The notes under the pieces were generated by a model that made no database searches, was not told where the DNA came from, and saw only the letters and a program-made list of their open reading frames with translations. From Flavobacterium limnophilum (GTDB lineage Bacteria; Bacteroidota; Bacteroidia; Flavobacteriales; Flavobacteriaceae), in the NCBI RefSeq assembly GCF_027111315.2, contig NZ_CP114289.2:930001-994000 (forward strand): 64,000 bases of DNA. Reading direction: 5' to 3'. The position numbers and the translations under genes were made by a program. Within the stretch, counting starts at the first letter, position 1. Each line of letters begins with the position of its first letter. Below, piece after piece: positions 1 to 9,196 of this stretch.

Positions 1-1
1 A

Positions 2-847
2 ATTAGAGGAATAGAGGAAGAATTATATGCACACAAATACAATGTTATTATTTGTCAAACGCACGAAGACGAGAAAAGAGAGTTCGAGAATATAAACACC
101 CTGTTGAATGCCCAAGTGGATGGTATCTTGATGTCTGTTTCAAATGTTGTCTCTGAAAATGCCTCTGAAAATGATCGAATTATAAAGAAAGTTATAGAGA
201 AAAATGTTCCTTTAGTCTTTTTTGATAGAAAGAAAAATATTGAAGGCGTTAGTTCGGTAAGCATAAATGATTATGATGTGTCCTATTTGGCGACCAAACA
301 TTTAGTTGAACAAGGTTGCTCTCGTATCGCCCATTTTAAAGGAAATCTGGCTTTGGAGATATTTGCAAATCGTCTTGGCGGGTACAAGCAAGCGTTGTTG
401 GACAGTGGAATTGATTTCGATGAAAATTATGTTGTCCAAACCAAGAGTAGTGTCGAAGCAGGAGCACAAGCTGTTAATGCTCTTATGAAATTGAAAAATC
501 CGCCAGATGCCATTTTTTCTTCGAGTGATTTTGCTGCTTTGGGAGCTATTCAAGAATTAAAATCTAAAGGGTTACGAATTCCGGAAGATTTTTGCGTGGT
601 AGGTTTTGGAAACGAACCTTTCACGGATTTTATGGAACTTCCGATGTCAACGGTAGATCAAGTTCCTTTGGAAATGGGAAAAATGACCGCCAAAGTATTT
701 CTGGAACATATCGATAATACAGGAAATGCCAAAATAGAAAAGAAAGTCGTATTGACTTCGGAATTGAATATTAGACAATCCTCTTTGAGATATTCGGAAA
801 GTCGGCCTATTGAGGTGGTTAATAACAAAAAAGGTGTAAAAATTTAA
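2..847 (+). CDS. LacI-family transcriptional regulator, 5'-truncated by the window edge
   Basis: The open frame runs in from position 2 without a start, so the N-terminal helix-turn-helix lies outside the window. What remains is the periplasmic-binding-protein-like effector domain typical of LacI/GalR proteins: a stretch reading NAQVDGILMSVSN, then VPLVFFDRK, later DAIFSSSDFAALGAIQELK and a C-terminal MSTVDQVPLEMGKMTAKVFLE segment. These proteins bind a sugar or sugar acid and release a palindromic operator. The gene converges on the uronate operon to its right. That neighbour and the two LacI-type palindromes in the window suggest that it controls pectin and uronate genes. The effector is not known; 2-keto-3-deoxygluconate or a uronate is an inference. 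The family is certain, the target only likely. Confidence 0.9.
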   Translation: MRGIEEELYAHKYNVIICQTHEDEKREFENINTLLNAQVDGILMSVSNVVSENASENDRIIKKVIEKNVPLVFFDRKKNIEGVSSVSINDYDVSYLATKHLVEQGCSRIAHFKGNLALEIFANRLGGYKQALLDSGIDFDENYVVQTKSSVEAGAQAVNALMKLKNPPDAIFSSSDFAALGAIQELKSKGLRIPEDFCVVGFGNEPFTDFMELPMSTVDQVPLEMGKMTAKVFLEHIDNTGNAKIEKKVVLTSELNIRQSSLRYSESRPIEVVNNKKGVKI

Positions 848-863
848 TTTCACACCTTTTTTT
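827..863. terminator. Bidirectional intrinsic terminator between lacI-type gene and uxaA
   Basis: AAAAAAGGTGT at 827-837 pairs with ACACCTTTTTT from 852. The stem has A-runs on one side and T-runs on the other, so it can stop transcripts from both converging genes. It overlaps the last codons of the regulator gene. Confidence 0.8.
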
Positions 864-884
864 ATGATTCAAAATCAGTTCTTT

Positions 885-2498
885 TTACAAAGAAACCCCT
901 CTTTTCCAAGGAATAAATACATCTTGTTTCAGTTGGTCTGCTTTTGTTTCCACGTTTCCGCTCGCCAATTCTATAATATAATCTACAATTTCTGCTCCAA
1001 CTTCGGTAATGGTTTTTTCACCAGTAATCACAGTTCCAGCATTGAAATCGATAATATCCGACATTCTATTAGTTAATGCCGTGTTCGAAGAAATTTTTAC
1101 AACGGGTGCAACCGGATTTCCCATCGGATTTCCTAAACCTGTGGTAAATAAAACAACTGTTGCTCCTGATCCAACCAATCCTGTGGTACATTCGGCGTCG
1201 TTTCCTGGTGTATTTAGAAGATTTAAACCTGGTTTTGTAATATATTCGGCGTAATCTAAAACATCTACAATTGGTGCAGTTCCACCTTTTTTAGAAGCAC
1301 CGGCAGATTTCATCGCATCGGTAATTAATCCGTCTTTAATATTTCCCGGAGATGGGTTCATATCAAAGCCTGAACCAGCATCTACAACCGATTTTTCAAA
1401 GGCTTTCATTAAAGTTAAAAACTTATCTGCTTTTTCTTCGTCCACACATCGGTTCATCAATTCTTGCTCAACGCCACATAATTCCGGGAACTCAGCCAAA
1501 ATGGATTTGGCTCCCAAAGCTGCGAAAATATCTGAAACAACTCCCAATGCTGGATTTGCCGATATTCCTGAAAATCCGTCGGATCCACCACATTCCAAAC
1601 CAATACTTAGTTTTGTAAGAGGAGCAGGTTTACGTTCGATTTTGTTGGCTCTTATAATGGCTTCATAAGAATCTTTAATCACCATTTGGAACATTTTATC
1701 GGTAGTTCCAATTTGTTGTTGCTCATAGATCAAAATTTCTTTATCACAATTTGGACTAATTGCTTTCAATGCCTCTTTGAAAATATTCACTTGCAAATTT
1801 TGACAACCCAAACTTAAAATAGTTGCACCAGCAACATTCGGGTTGTTCACATATCCTGCAAGTAGTTTTGCCAACAATTCTGAATCTTGTCGAATCCCAC
1901 CACAACCACCTTGATGGTTGATGAATTTTACTTCGACATTATCTAAAATATTTTCATTAGGATTTTTGGCAGCAACTTCTTCTACGCTTTTTTCTTCAAT
2001 TAATGAGCGTAATAAATTTTTATAAGAAACTTCTTTTTTTGGAAGTAATTCGTTTTCGAAAATATCTTTCAGTTTTTCGATATTTTTGTTTTCACAAAAA
2101 ACCAATGGAATAAACAACCAAACGTTTTTGGTTCCAACTTGCCCATCAGTACGGTGGTAACCGTTGAAAGTTTTGTCTTTCCAACGATCTACATTTGGTG
2201 GAGTCCAACCTAAATTTCCGGTTTTACCAAAAACTTTTTCACTTTGATGTTTTACATTTTCGGTGGTAATTACTTCTCCTTTTTTTATAGGTTTTACAGC
2301 TTTTCCTACCAAAACGCCATACATTATAATTTCATCACCAATTGCAAAATCGCTCTCTGCAATTTTATGTTTTGCTTTAACATCAGTTGTTGGTGATACG
2401 GTAGTTCCTTCAAATGTAATTTGTTCGTTTTGTACCAAATCGGTTAAAGCGACAATTACATTATCTGCTGGATTTACTTTTATTAATTTCTTTTGCAT
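885..2498 (-). CDS. uxaA: Altronate dehydratase
   Basis: Dehydrates D-altronate to 2-keto-3-deoxygluconate (KDG), the last step of the galacturonate isomerase branch, in the cytoplasm. The 537-residue protein has an N-terminal SAF domain (about residues 1-90) joined to the UxaA catalytic region, which begins at GYHRTDGQVGTKN (near 113) and contains the Cys/Gly-rich motifs GGCGGIRQDSE (near 195) and LECGGSDGFSG (near 300). This fused two-domain form is the usual length. It is the last gene of the minus-strand operon kduI-kduD-uxaC-uxaB-uxaA and starts 31 bp after uxaB ends. The start MQKKLIKVNP fits the SAF domain well. Confidence 0.95.
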   Translation of the reverse strand: MQKKLIKVNPADNVIVALTDLVQNEQITFEGTTVSPTTDVKAKHKIAESDFAIGDEIIMYGVLVGKAVKPIKKGEVITTENVKHQSEKVFGKTGNLGWTPPNVDRWKDKTFNGYHRTDGQVGTKNVWLFIPLVFCENKNIEKLKDIFENELLPKKEVSYKNLLRSLIEEKSVEEVAAKNPNENILDNVEVKFINHQGGCGGIRQDSELLAKLLAGYVNNPNVAGATILSLGCQNLQVNIFKEALKAISPNCDKEILIYEQQQIGTTDKMFQMVIKDSYEAIIRANKIERKPAPLTKLSIGLECGGSDGFSGISANPALGVVSDIFAALGAKSILAEFPELCGVEQELMNRCVDEEKADKFLTLMKAFEKSVVDAGSGFDMNPSPGNIKDGLITDAMKSAGASKKGGTAPIVDVLDYAEYITKPGLNLLNTPGNDAECTTGLVGSGATVVLFTTGLGNPMGNPVAPVVKISSNTALTNRMSDIIDFNAGTVITGEKTITEVGAEIVDYIIELASGNVETKADQLKQDVFIPWKRGVSL

Positions 2499-2529
2499 AA
2501 TGCTGATTTTAAGAATTTTCTAATTCAAA

Positions 2530-3966
2530 TTATTTGCTGTAATTAGCAAAACCTTGCTCGATACCGTTAGCTTCGATTTCGTTTAAAGCTAAAACTAAAG
2601 CTTCTGATAAACCTTCAATTTTTGTTAAATCTTCACCCCAGAATTCAGTATTGGCCAAGACTTTGGCAACAACCAAATCAAGTGATCCTAATTCCCAGGC
2701 GTTTTTAAAGGCTTCCACTAATTCGGGAGTATCTTTTACAGGCAAGGCTTCGTTATTCCAGGTTCCTTTGTAGAATTGGATTAAACAAGCCAATGAAAAA
2801 GTCAAACTAGTAGGCAATTTTTTCTTTGTATTGTAGTATCCTAATAAACTAGGCAAAACTCTAACTTTGAATTTTGAAATAGAATTCAAGGCAATATCAG
2901 CCAATGCGTGTTTGATAAATGGGTTTTTAAAACGATCCATTACCTCTTCACAGTAGGCAGTGATTTCATTTTTGTCCATGGCAAGGGTTTCGCTAATTTC
3001 ACCAATAACGTTGTCTACGAATTTTCCAGTGAAATCTCCGTTAACTGTTTCCATTACTAATTTGTTTCCGTACAGAAGTGAACAAGGAACCATTGCGGTA
3101 TGTGCACCATTCAAGATACGAACTTTTATCATTTTGAAAGGACGAATATCGTCAACAATCTTCACGTTCAAATCCGTTTTGTGGAATGGTAATTTAGCTT
3201 TCAAATCATCTCCACCTTCGATAGCCCAAAGGAAAAATGGCTCGGCAGCAACGATTAAATTATCTTGGTAATCTAATTTGCTGTTGTATTCTTCAATATT
3301 GGCTCTTGGATATCCAGGTACAATTCTGTCCACCAAAGTACTGTGGTAGGTACAAGCATCAGCTACCCATGTTTTAAATGCATCTTCTAATTTCCATAAA
3401 TCAACATATTGCAAGATGATTTTTTTCAGCGTTTCAGAATTGTAATCAATCAATTCACAAGGGATGATAGTCAAACCTTTAGCGGCATCTCCATTAAAAT
3501 GTTTGAATCTTTCATATAATAAAACAGTCAACTTTGCAGGAAATGAAGCTGGTGGCTGCATATCTGGAGTATCAGTTCCGATGAATTCAATTCCGGCTTC
3601 AGTTGTGTTTGAAACAATAAATTGTAATTCTTCTTCTTTGGCCAATGCCAAATAATCAGCAAATTCAGTATAAGGATTGATTCCTTTTACAATATTGGTG
3701 ATTAACTCAATATCTTGAATCTTTTCGCCTTTTTTGATTCCGTTCATAAACAAGGTGTAAAGACCATCTTGGTCGTTAATCATGTTTACCATGCCGTCTT
3801 TCAATGGCTGAACCATTGCAATTCCAGCATTGAAATCAACTTCTTTGTTTAGTCTTTGAAAAGCGTAATCTACGAAAGCTCTCAAGAAATTACCTTCACC
3901 AAATTGTACAACTTTTATTGGGAACTTTTTTTCTAATCCTTGGCTTTTTCTATTTAATTTTTCCAT
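2530..3966 (-). CDS. uxaB: Tagaturonate reductase (altronate oxidoreductase)
   Basis: Reduces D-tagaturonate to D-altronate with NADH and belongs to the long-chain mannitol dehydrogenase family. The nucleotide-binding region is visible near residues 18-36 (VVQFGEGNFLRAFVDYAF). The catalytic segment around residues 275-300 contains KMIKVRILNGAHTAMVP, with the lysine and the Asn-x-x-His typical of the family. The length of 478 residues is normal. It sits between uxaC and uxaA in the uronate operon. A long perfect hairpin separates it from uxaC, which may set its expression apart from the upstream genes. Confidence 0.94.
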   Translation of the reverse strand: MEKLNRKSQGLEKKFPIKVVQFGEGNFLRAFVDYAFQRLNKEVDFNAGIAMVQPLKDGMVNMINDQDGLYTLFMNGIKKGEKIQDIELITNIVKGINPYTEFADYLALAKEEELQFIVSNTTEAGIEFIGTDTPDMQPPASFPAKLTVLLYERFKHFNGDAAKGLTIIPCELIDYNSETLKKIILQYVDLWKLEDAFKTWVADACTYHSTLVDRIVPGYPRANIEEYNSKLDYQDNLIVAAEPFFLWAIEGGDDLKAKLPFHKTDLNVKIVDDIRPFKMIKVRILNGAHTAMVPCSLLYGNKLVMETVNGDFTGKFVDNVIGEISETLAMDKNEITAYCEEVMDRFKNPFIKHALADIALNSISKFKVRVLPSLLGYYNTKKKLPTSLTFSLACLIQFYKGTWNNEALPVKDTPELVEAFKNAWELGSLDLVVAKVLANTEFWGEDLTKIEGLSEALVLALNEIEANGIEQGFANYSK

Positions 3967-3989
3967 TTTGTGTTTTTATTTTTTTAAAG

Positions 3990-4027
3990 AAGGAACTAAT
4001 GATTTAGGTGAAAATCATTAGTTCCTT
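3990..4027. promoter_or_regulatory. Perfect 16-bp hairpin between uxaC and uxaB
   Basis: AAGGAACTAATGATTT at 3990-4005 is followed after 6 nt by its exact reverse complement at 4012-4027. Neither side carries a T-run, so it does not look like an ordinary terminator. It lies inside the operon, 15 bp past the uxaC stop and 24 bp before the uxaB start. An mRNA processing or stability element is the simplest reading. Confidence 0.75.
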
Positions 4028-4042
4028 GCTGAAATTTAGTGT

Positions 4043-5443
4043 TTAGAATTTGAAATATTCTTTGGCATTATGGTGACTGATGTCCGAAACCATTTTTCCA
4101 ATCCATTCCATGTCATTTGGCAATTCCCCTCTTTTGATTTCGTCTCCTAAAAGGTTGCAAAGAATACGTCTGAAATATTCGTGTCTTGGGAAAGACAAGA
4201 AACTTCTTGAATCGGTCAACATTCCGATGAAACAACTAATCAATCCCATATTCGAAAGGGCGTTTAATTGTTTTGTCATTCCGTCTTTTTGATCTAAAAA
4301 CCACCATCCTGAACCAAATTGTACTTTTCCGCGAACGCTTCCGTCGTTGAAGTTTCCAATCATCGTTGCCATTACTTCGTTATCGGCAGGATTCAAGTTG
4401 TAAATGATTGTTTTGGCCAATTTGTCTTTGCTGTCCAAGGCATTCAAGAAAGCAGACAGTTTTTGTGCTTGTGGATAATCTCCAATAGAATCCCATCCTG
4501 TGTCAGGTCCCAAGATTCTGTGCATACGAGCATTGTTGTTTCTCAAAGCTCCCAAGTGAAGTTGTTGAACCCATCCAAATTCATGATAAGTTTCGAACAA
4601 GAAGAATAAAACGGCACTTTGGAATTTCAATGCTTCTTCGTTGGTCAATACTCCATTTTCTCTTTTCTTTTTGAAGATGGCAGTAACTTCGCTTTCGGTA
4701 TAGTTTTCGAAATAAACTTGGTCTAAACCGTGATCACACAATTTGCAACCGTTTTTGTCGAAAAAGTCAATTCTGTTTCTCAAAGCTGAAAGCAAATCAG
4801 CATAAGTATTGATGGTGATTCCTGATTTTTCTCCTAATTTGTCAACGTATTCATTGTAACCGTCATTCGAAATAAGGATGGCTCGGTCTGGTCTAAATGC
4901 AGTTCCTACTTTTATTTCAAAGTCGCTTTTTAGAATTTGTTCGTGGAAATCTAAAGTATCAATCGGATCTTCGGTAGTACAAACAAATTCAGCATTTACT
5001 TTGCGAAGCAAATTTTGAGTACTGTATTCTGGAGAATTGATTTTAGCCGAAGCTTCTTCGTAAATTCTTTCAGCCGATTTTTCGTTTAATAATTCAGTAA
5101 TTCCGAAATAACGGGCTAATTCTAAATGCGTCCAGTGGTACAAAGGATTACGCATCGTGTATGGAACTGTTTTTGCCCAGTTCATGAATTTTTCTTTATC
5201 GGAACCATCTCCAGTAATGAATTTTTCATTCACTCCCAAAGTACGCATAGCGCGCCATTTGTAGTGGTCTCCGTTGATCCAAACTTTAGTAACGTTGTCA
5301 AAAATCTTGTCCTCTGCAATAAATTGAGGATTTAAGTGATTGTGATAATCAATAATTGGCTGGTTTTTAGAATAGTTGTGATACAATTCTTCAGCGAATT
5401 TATTCTCTAATAAAAAATTATCATGTATGAATGTTGTGCTCAT
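4043..5443 (-). CDS. uxaC: Glucuronate/galacturonate isomerase
   Basis: Isomerises D-galacturonate to D-tagaturonate and D-glucuronate to D-fructuronate; a member of the amidohydrolase superfamily. Near residues 32-45 the protein shows IIDYHNHLNPQFIAED with the metal-binding His-x-His. The C-terminal part has GWWFLDQKDGM and LTDSRSFLSFPRHEYFRR, both characteristic of UxaC. The length of 466 residues is standard. It is the third gene of the minus-strand uronate operon, after kduD. Because it feeds uxaB and uxaA directly, the free-galacturonate branch is complete as far as KDG. Confidence 0.96.
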   Translation of the reverse strand: MSTTFIHDNFLLENKFAEELYHNYSKNQPIIDYHNHLNPQFIAEDKIFDNVTKVWINGDHYKWRAMRTLGVNEKFITGDGSDKEKFMNWAKTVPYTMRNPLYHWTHLELARYFGITELLNEKSAERIYEEASAKINSPEYSTQNLLRKVNAEFVCTTEDPIDTLDFHEQILKSDFEIKVGTAFRPDRAILISNDGYNEYVDKLGEKSGITINTYADLLSALRNRIDFFDKNGCKLCDHGLDQVYFENYTESEVTAIFKKKRENGVLTNEEALKFQSAVLFFLFETYHEFGWVQQLHLGALRNNNARMHRILGPDTGWDSIGDYPQAQKLSAFLNALDSKDKLAKTIIYNLNPADNEVMATMIGNFNDGSVRGKVQFGSGWWFLDQKDGMTKQLNALSNMGLISCFIGMLTDSRSFLSFPRHEYFRRILCNLLGDEIKRGELPNDMEWIGKMVSDISHHNAKEYFKF

Positions 5444-5461
5444 TTTAAATTTCTTAAAATA

Positions 5462-6250
5462 TTATTCGTTAGATGGTTTTCCAATTGTGGCAAGGATTCC
5501 TCCATCTACATAAAGAATGTGACCGTTTACAAAATCACTTGCTTTTGAAGACAAGAAGATGGCAGCACCTTGCAAATCCTCAGGTTCTCCCCAACGAGCA
5601 GCAGGTGTTCTGCTTATGATAAATTCATTAAACGGGTGTCCGTCCACTCTAATTGGAGCAGTTTGGGTTGTAGCAAAATAACCAGGACCAATTCCATTGG
5701 TTTGAATGTTGAATTTAGCCCATTCGGTAGCCATATTTTTAGTAAGCATTTTCAAACCACCTTTAGCAGCAGCATAAGCACTTACAGAATCTCTACCCAA
5801 TTCACTCATCATCGAGCAAATGTTGATGATTTTTCCACCACCACGTTGAATCATTCCTTTGGCAACATTTTTGGAAACGATGAAAGGACTGATTAAGTCA
5901 ACAGTGATAACGGCCGTGAAATCTTCAACAGTCATATCAACGATAGGTGTTCTTTTGATGATTCCCGCATTGTTGACCAAAATATCGATTGGACCAACTT
6001 CGGCCTCAATTTTTGCAATATTTTCGATAACTGCTTTCTCGTCGCAAACATTAAACACATATCCGTAAGCTTCAAGCCCAACAGATTTGTATTCAGCAAC
6101 AGCTTTATCCAAGGCTTCTTGCGAAAGGTCGTTTACTACTATTTTTGCACCAGCTTGTCCAAGTCCTTTGGCCATAGCCATTCCTAGACCATGAACTCCT
6201 CCTGTTATAAGTGCAGTTTTTCCCGTTAAATCAAAAAGGTTTATTGACAT
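5462..6250 (-). CDS. kduD: 2-dehydro-3-deoxy-D-gluconate 5-dehydrogenase (SDR family)
   Basis: Short-chain dehydrogenase that reduces 2,5-diketo-3-deoxygluconate to KDG, completing the branch for unsaturated uronates released by pectate lyases. The glycine-rich cofactor motif is TGGVHGLGMAMAKG (residues 15-28), NNAGI lies near 90, and the catalytic Ser, Tyr and Lys are in ICSMMSELGRDSVSAYAAAK (near 142-161). At 262 residues it is normal for the family. Sequence alone cannot fully exclude gluconate 5-dehydrogenase, but the position directly after kduI in the same operon makes KduD the likely role. Confidence 0.88.
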   Translation of the reverse strand: MSINLFDLTGKTALITGGVHGLGMAMAKGLGQAGAKIVVNDLSQEALDKAVAEYKSVGLEAYGYVFNVCDEKAVIENIAKIEAEVGPIDILVNNAGIIKRTPIVDMTVEDFTAVITVDLISPFIVSKNVAKGMIQRGGGKIINICSMMSELGRDSVSAYAAAKGGLKMLTKNMATEWAKFNIQTNGIGPGYFATTQTAPIRVDGHPFNEFIISRTPAARWGEPEDLQGAAIFLSSKASDFVNGHILYVDGGILATIGKPSNE

Positions 6251-6275
6251 AATTTTTATTTAAATAAGTTGTTAA

Positions 6276-7112
6276 TTATCTTAATTCAGTTATTTTACAA
6301 ACATCCATATCTGCGTAGTCCAAGTTCTCTCCTGCCATTCCCCAAATAAAGGTGTAATTGCTGGTTCCTGCGCCGGAATGGATAGACCAAGGTGGAGAAA
6401 TAACCGCTTGGTGATTGTTCATCCAAATGTGTCTTGTCTCTTGCGGTTCACCCATAAAGTGGCAAACGGCTTGGTTTTCTGGAATATCCATGTAAAAATA
6501 AACTTCCATTCTACGATCGTGAACATGTGCTGGCATAGTATTCCAAACGCTGCCCGGTTTCAATTCGGTCATACCCATTTGCAATTGACAAGTGGTAACG
6601 ATTCCGCCAATAATCATTTGGTTTACGGTACGGTGATTGGCTGTTTCCATTGTACCCAATTGCAGTTTGTTGGCTTCTGCCAAACCTACTTTTTTGGTAG
6701 GATAGTTTTTGTGTGCTGGAGCCGAATTGATATAAAATTTAGCTGGATTTTTGGCATCATCACTTTTGAAGATAACTTCCGCATTTCCACTTCCAATATA
6801 AAGAGCATCTTTGAATCCTAATTCATAAGAAGTTCCTTCGACAACAACCGAACCATTTCCTCCAACATTGATGATTCCCATTTCTCTTCTTTCTAGAAAA
6901 TAACTGGATTTTAGAGGGTCAATGGTATCAAGTGTCAATGGAGACAAAGGCACTGCGGAACCCGCAATATACCTGTCGTAATGAGAGTAAGTAAGGGTGA
7001 TTTTTCCTTCCTCCATTAAGTTGTCAATCAAAAATTCTGCCCTTAGTTGTGCGGTGTCGTATTTTTTTACTGCTTGCGGGCTTGAAGCATACCTAGAACT
7101 ATAGTTTGTCAT
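6276..7112 (-). CDS. kduI: 5-keto-4-deoxyuronate isomerase
   Basis: Converts 4-deoxy-L-threo-5-hexosulose uronate, made from unsaturated galacturonate, to 2,5-diketo-3-deoxygluconate. It is a cupin-like, zinc-dependent enzyme; the metal ligands are visible in [15 protein letters not shown] (near residues 193-207) and [10 protein letters not shown] (near 240-250). The length of 278 residues is standard. It is the first gene of the operon, with its start only about 16 bp from a LacI-type operator and a TAnnTTTG promoter. Induction therefore acts on the pectin-derived branch first. Confidence 0.96.
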   Translation of the reverse strand: MTNYSSRYASSPQAVKKYDTAQLRAEFLIDNLMEEGKITLTYSHYDRYIAGSAVPLSPLTLDTIDPLKSSYFLERREMGIINVGGNGSVVVEGTSYELGFKDALYIGSGNAEVIFKSDDAKNPAKFYINSAPAHKNYPTKKVGLAEANKLQLGTMETANHRTVNQMIIGGIVTTCQLQMGMTELKPGSVWNTMPAHVHDRRMEVYFYMDIPENQAVCHFMGEPQETRHIWMNNHQAVISPPWSIHSGAGTSNYTFIWGMAGENLDYADMDVCKITELR

Positions 7113-7125
7113 AAAATAAATAATT

Positions 7126-7171
7126 AATGTAATCGATTACGCAAAAGTAAATTTAATATTTTAATAAACAA
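7126..7171 (-). promoter_or_regulatory. Promoter with LacI-type operator for kduI-kduD-uxaCBA
   Basis: On the minus strand a TTG (plus-strand CAA at 7169-7171) is followed after 19 bp by TACTTTTG (plus-strand CAAAAGTA at 7142-7149), the Bacteroidota -33/-7 pattern. Right after it comes the perfect palindrome GTAATCGATTAC at 7129-7140, centred on CG as in LacI/GalR operators. The operator would cover the transcription start, so a bound repressor should block initiation. A near-identical copy precedes the pectinase operon at 59728-59774. Confidence 0.85.
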
Positions 7172-7393
7172 TGTTTTTAATTCATTTTTTGTTCATTTTC
7201 GCAATATAATATTTTATTTTTACAGATATGCTAACTTAATAGCTTAAAAATTATTGTTAAAGTAGTTTGTGGTTGTGTTTTTTTATCAAATTTTGAGATG
7301 AAATTTGAATTTATTTTCAAATAGTAAAGGCGAGTCAAGTTAATTGTTGACTTCTTTGAAAATTTAATAGTTCAGGGATAGAAGTCTTCAAAA

Positions 7394-7870
7394 TTATTCT
7401 TTTGGCAATGGAGCTCCAACAGCAATGTCACACCGGTGTTTTTCTTGACCGTGAGGTGGATTCATTCCTTCAGGAGTGGGAGTTGTCACGGCTGGAGTTG
7501 GAGCAGCAATAGAGGGAGGGATCGAGTTGTTTTGTTGCGGAACTGTAGCAGCGGGCGTACTTTTTGGTGTCGCTACCGGTAAATTTAAAGGCGCACCAAC
7601 GGCTATGTCGCAACGATGACCCGGTTGGCCGTGGGCTGGATTCATTCCTTTGGCAACAGCCACTGGAGTTGTCACGGCAGAATTTTGATTAACTGTATTT
7701 GGATTTTGGGGAGTCTGGCTCGGCATTACAGTTTGATTTTGCGGTGTATTTGCAGCTTCAGTAAACGGAACTATTTTTGACGGTGTGGCGGTGTCTTGCG
7801 GTTCGAGTTCTTTTTTGCAAGAAAGGAATAATAATGAGCTTGCGAAAAGCAGGTTTATATAATATTTCAT
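7394..7870 (-). CDS. Small lipoprotein with two copies of a GMNPxHGQxxHRCDIAVGAPL motif
   Basis: A 158-residue protein with a lipoprotein signal (LLFASSLLFLSC, cysteine near residue 18). A Pro/Thr/Gln-rich linker carries two almost identical modules near residues 76-94 and 135-154, each with Asn-Pro, His-Gly-Gln, His-Arg-Cys-Asp-Ile and Gly-Ala-Pro-Leu. The conserved His and Cys could bind metal or haem, or form a disulfide, but that is inference. I recognise the module as recurring in small flavobacterial lipoproteins of unknown function. It is monocistronic, facing the same way as the uronate operon but beyond its promoter. Confidence 0.75.
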   Translation of the reverse strand: MKYYINLLFASSLLFLSCKKELEPQDTATPSKIVPFTEAANTPQNQTVMPSQTPQNPNTVNQNSAVTTPVAVAKGMNPAHGQPGHRCDIAVGAPLNLPVATPKSTPAATVPQQNNSIPPSIAAPTPAVTTPTPEGMNPPHGQEKHRCDIAVGAPLPKE

Positions 7871-8325
7871 AAACGGTGTTTTTTTGGGTTTAATGATTTC
7901 AAATATAGAATATTATACGATAGGTACATAGATTCGAATCACGATTTTTTATTAATTGTAGCCAGTTGGATGCAAGTAGTGTGTTTTTGAAATAAAAAAA
8001 ATAAAAAGAGCAAACTCAACGGGGTAGATAAACTGTATTATTATTTTAGGACGGGTCACAAAGCCTACTCAAAGCCTACTCAAAGCCATAGATGAGCCTA
8101 GGTTGTGGTACCCTAAAAAAGTACCTAATTAAATGATGTTAATCCATTTTTTTATAACTATTGATAAAGCATGTAGGGTAGTTTTAACCAGTTGGGACTT
8201 ACTTCAAATAATTACATCATGTGAACAAGATTTTTGGTGCTTATTTTTTCCAAAGAACCCTGCGAACAAATTTTTAAATACACAAAATATATCCTACTTT
8301 AGCATTCTTTAAATTTTATCTTAAA
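7871..8325. other. Intergenic region without a recognisable gene
   Basis: About 455 bp between the small lipoprotein gene and nadC, which point away from each other. It should hold both promoters. A weak nadC promoter candidate (TACTTTAG) lies close before the nadC start. The only other structure seen is a short tandem repeat at 8059-8087. No RNA gene was recognised. Confidence 0.5.
8059..8087. repeat. 2.6 tandem copies of an 11-mer
   Basis: CAAAGCCTACT occurs at 8059-8069 and 8070-8080, followed by CAAAGCC at 8081-8087. The units are exact and without spacers. They lie in the noncoding region upstream of nadC. Nothing shows a function. Confidence 0.8.
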
Positions 8326-9183
8326 ATGATTAGCAAAACACAATTCGAAAACGAATTACAACTCATAATACAAAATGGCATCCGTGAAGACGTAGGCGAG
8401 GGCGATCACAGTTCCTTGGCCTGCATTCCAGCAACTGCAACAGGAAAAGCGAAATTATTGGTCAAGGAAGACGGTGTCATTGCCGGTGTGGCTTTCGCCA
8501 AAATGATTCTCGAATATGTGGATCCAACTTTGCAAATAGAAACTTTTATTGTAGATGGAACTCCCGTGAAAAAAGGCGATGTGGTTTTTCACGTTTCGGG
8601 AAGTTCGCAGTCCATCTTGAAGTCTGAAAGGTTGTTGCTGAATTCAATGCAGCGAATGAGCGCCATTGCCACCAAAACCAAAAAATACGTGGATTTGTTG
8701 GAAGGAACAAACACGAAAATTCTTGATACTCGAAAAACAACTCCCGGATTCAGGGCTTGTGAAAAATGGGCAGTTACAATAGGTGGAGGCGAAAACCACC
8801 GTTTTGCCCTGTACGACATGATTATGCTCAAGGACAACCACAACGATTTTGCCGGCGGAATTACTTTGGCCATTGCTAAAACCAAAGCCTATCTCAAAGA
8901 AAAAAATCTGGAGCTTAAAATCATTGTCGAAGCCAGAAACCTCGATGAAGTCAAGGAAATTCTTGAAAATGATGGTATTCACAGAATTTTGATTGATAAT
9001 CTCGATTTTGAAGATACGAAAAAAGCCGTGGAGTTAATTGGTAATAAATGCCAAACGGAATCCTCGGGTAACATCAACGAAAACACGATTCGCAGTTATG
9101 CCGAATGTGGTGTCAATTATATTTCGTCTGGAGCTTTGACGCATTCAATTTATAATATGGATTTGAGTTTGAAAGCTTTTTAA
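8326..9183 (+). CDS. nadC: Nicotinate-nucleotide pyrophosphorylase (quinolinate phosphoribosyltransferase)
   Basis: Makes nicotinate mononucleotide from quinolinate and PRPP in de novo NAD synthesis. The family blocks are visible: LNSMQRMSAIATKTKKYV (near 105-122), ILDTRKTTPGFRACEKWAV (near 128-146), GGGENHRFALYDMIMLKDNH (near 148-167), and the C-terminal GVNYISSGALTHS. The length of 285 residues is normal. The gene stands 13 bp before a YihY/BrkB gene and probably shares its transcript. NadA and NadB are not in the window. Confidence 0.96.
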   Translation: MISKTQFENELQLIIQNGIREDVGEGDHSSLACIPATATGKAKLLVKEDGVIAGVAFAKMILEYVDPTLQIETFIVDGTPVKKGDVVFHVSGSSQSILKSERLLLNSMQRMSAIATKTKKYVDLLEGTNTKILDTRKTTPGFRACEKWAVTIGGGENHRFALYDMIMLKDNHNDFAGGITLAIAKTKAYLKEKNLELKIIVEARNLDEVKEILENDGIHRILIDNLDFEDTKKAVELIGNKCQTESSGNINENTIRSYAECGVNYISSGALTHSIYNMDLSLKAF

Positions 9184-9196
9184 ATTCAAATAAACG

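Noticed and set aside
7925..7945. GATTCGAATC resembling a tRNA T-arm
   Set aside because: No acceptor stem, D-arm or anticodon arm could be arranged around it.
8059..8087. Short tandem repeat as a possible CRISPR array
   Set aside because: The units are 11 bp with no spacers and only 2.6 copies, and no cas gene is present.
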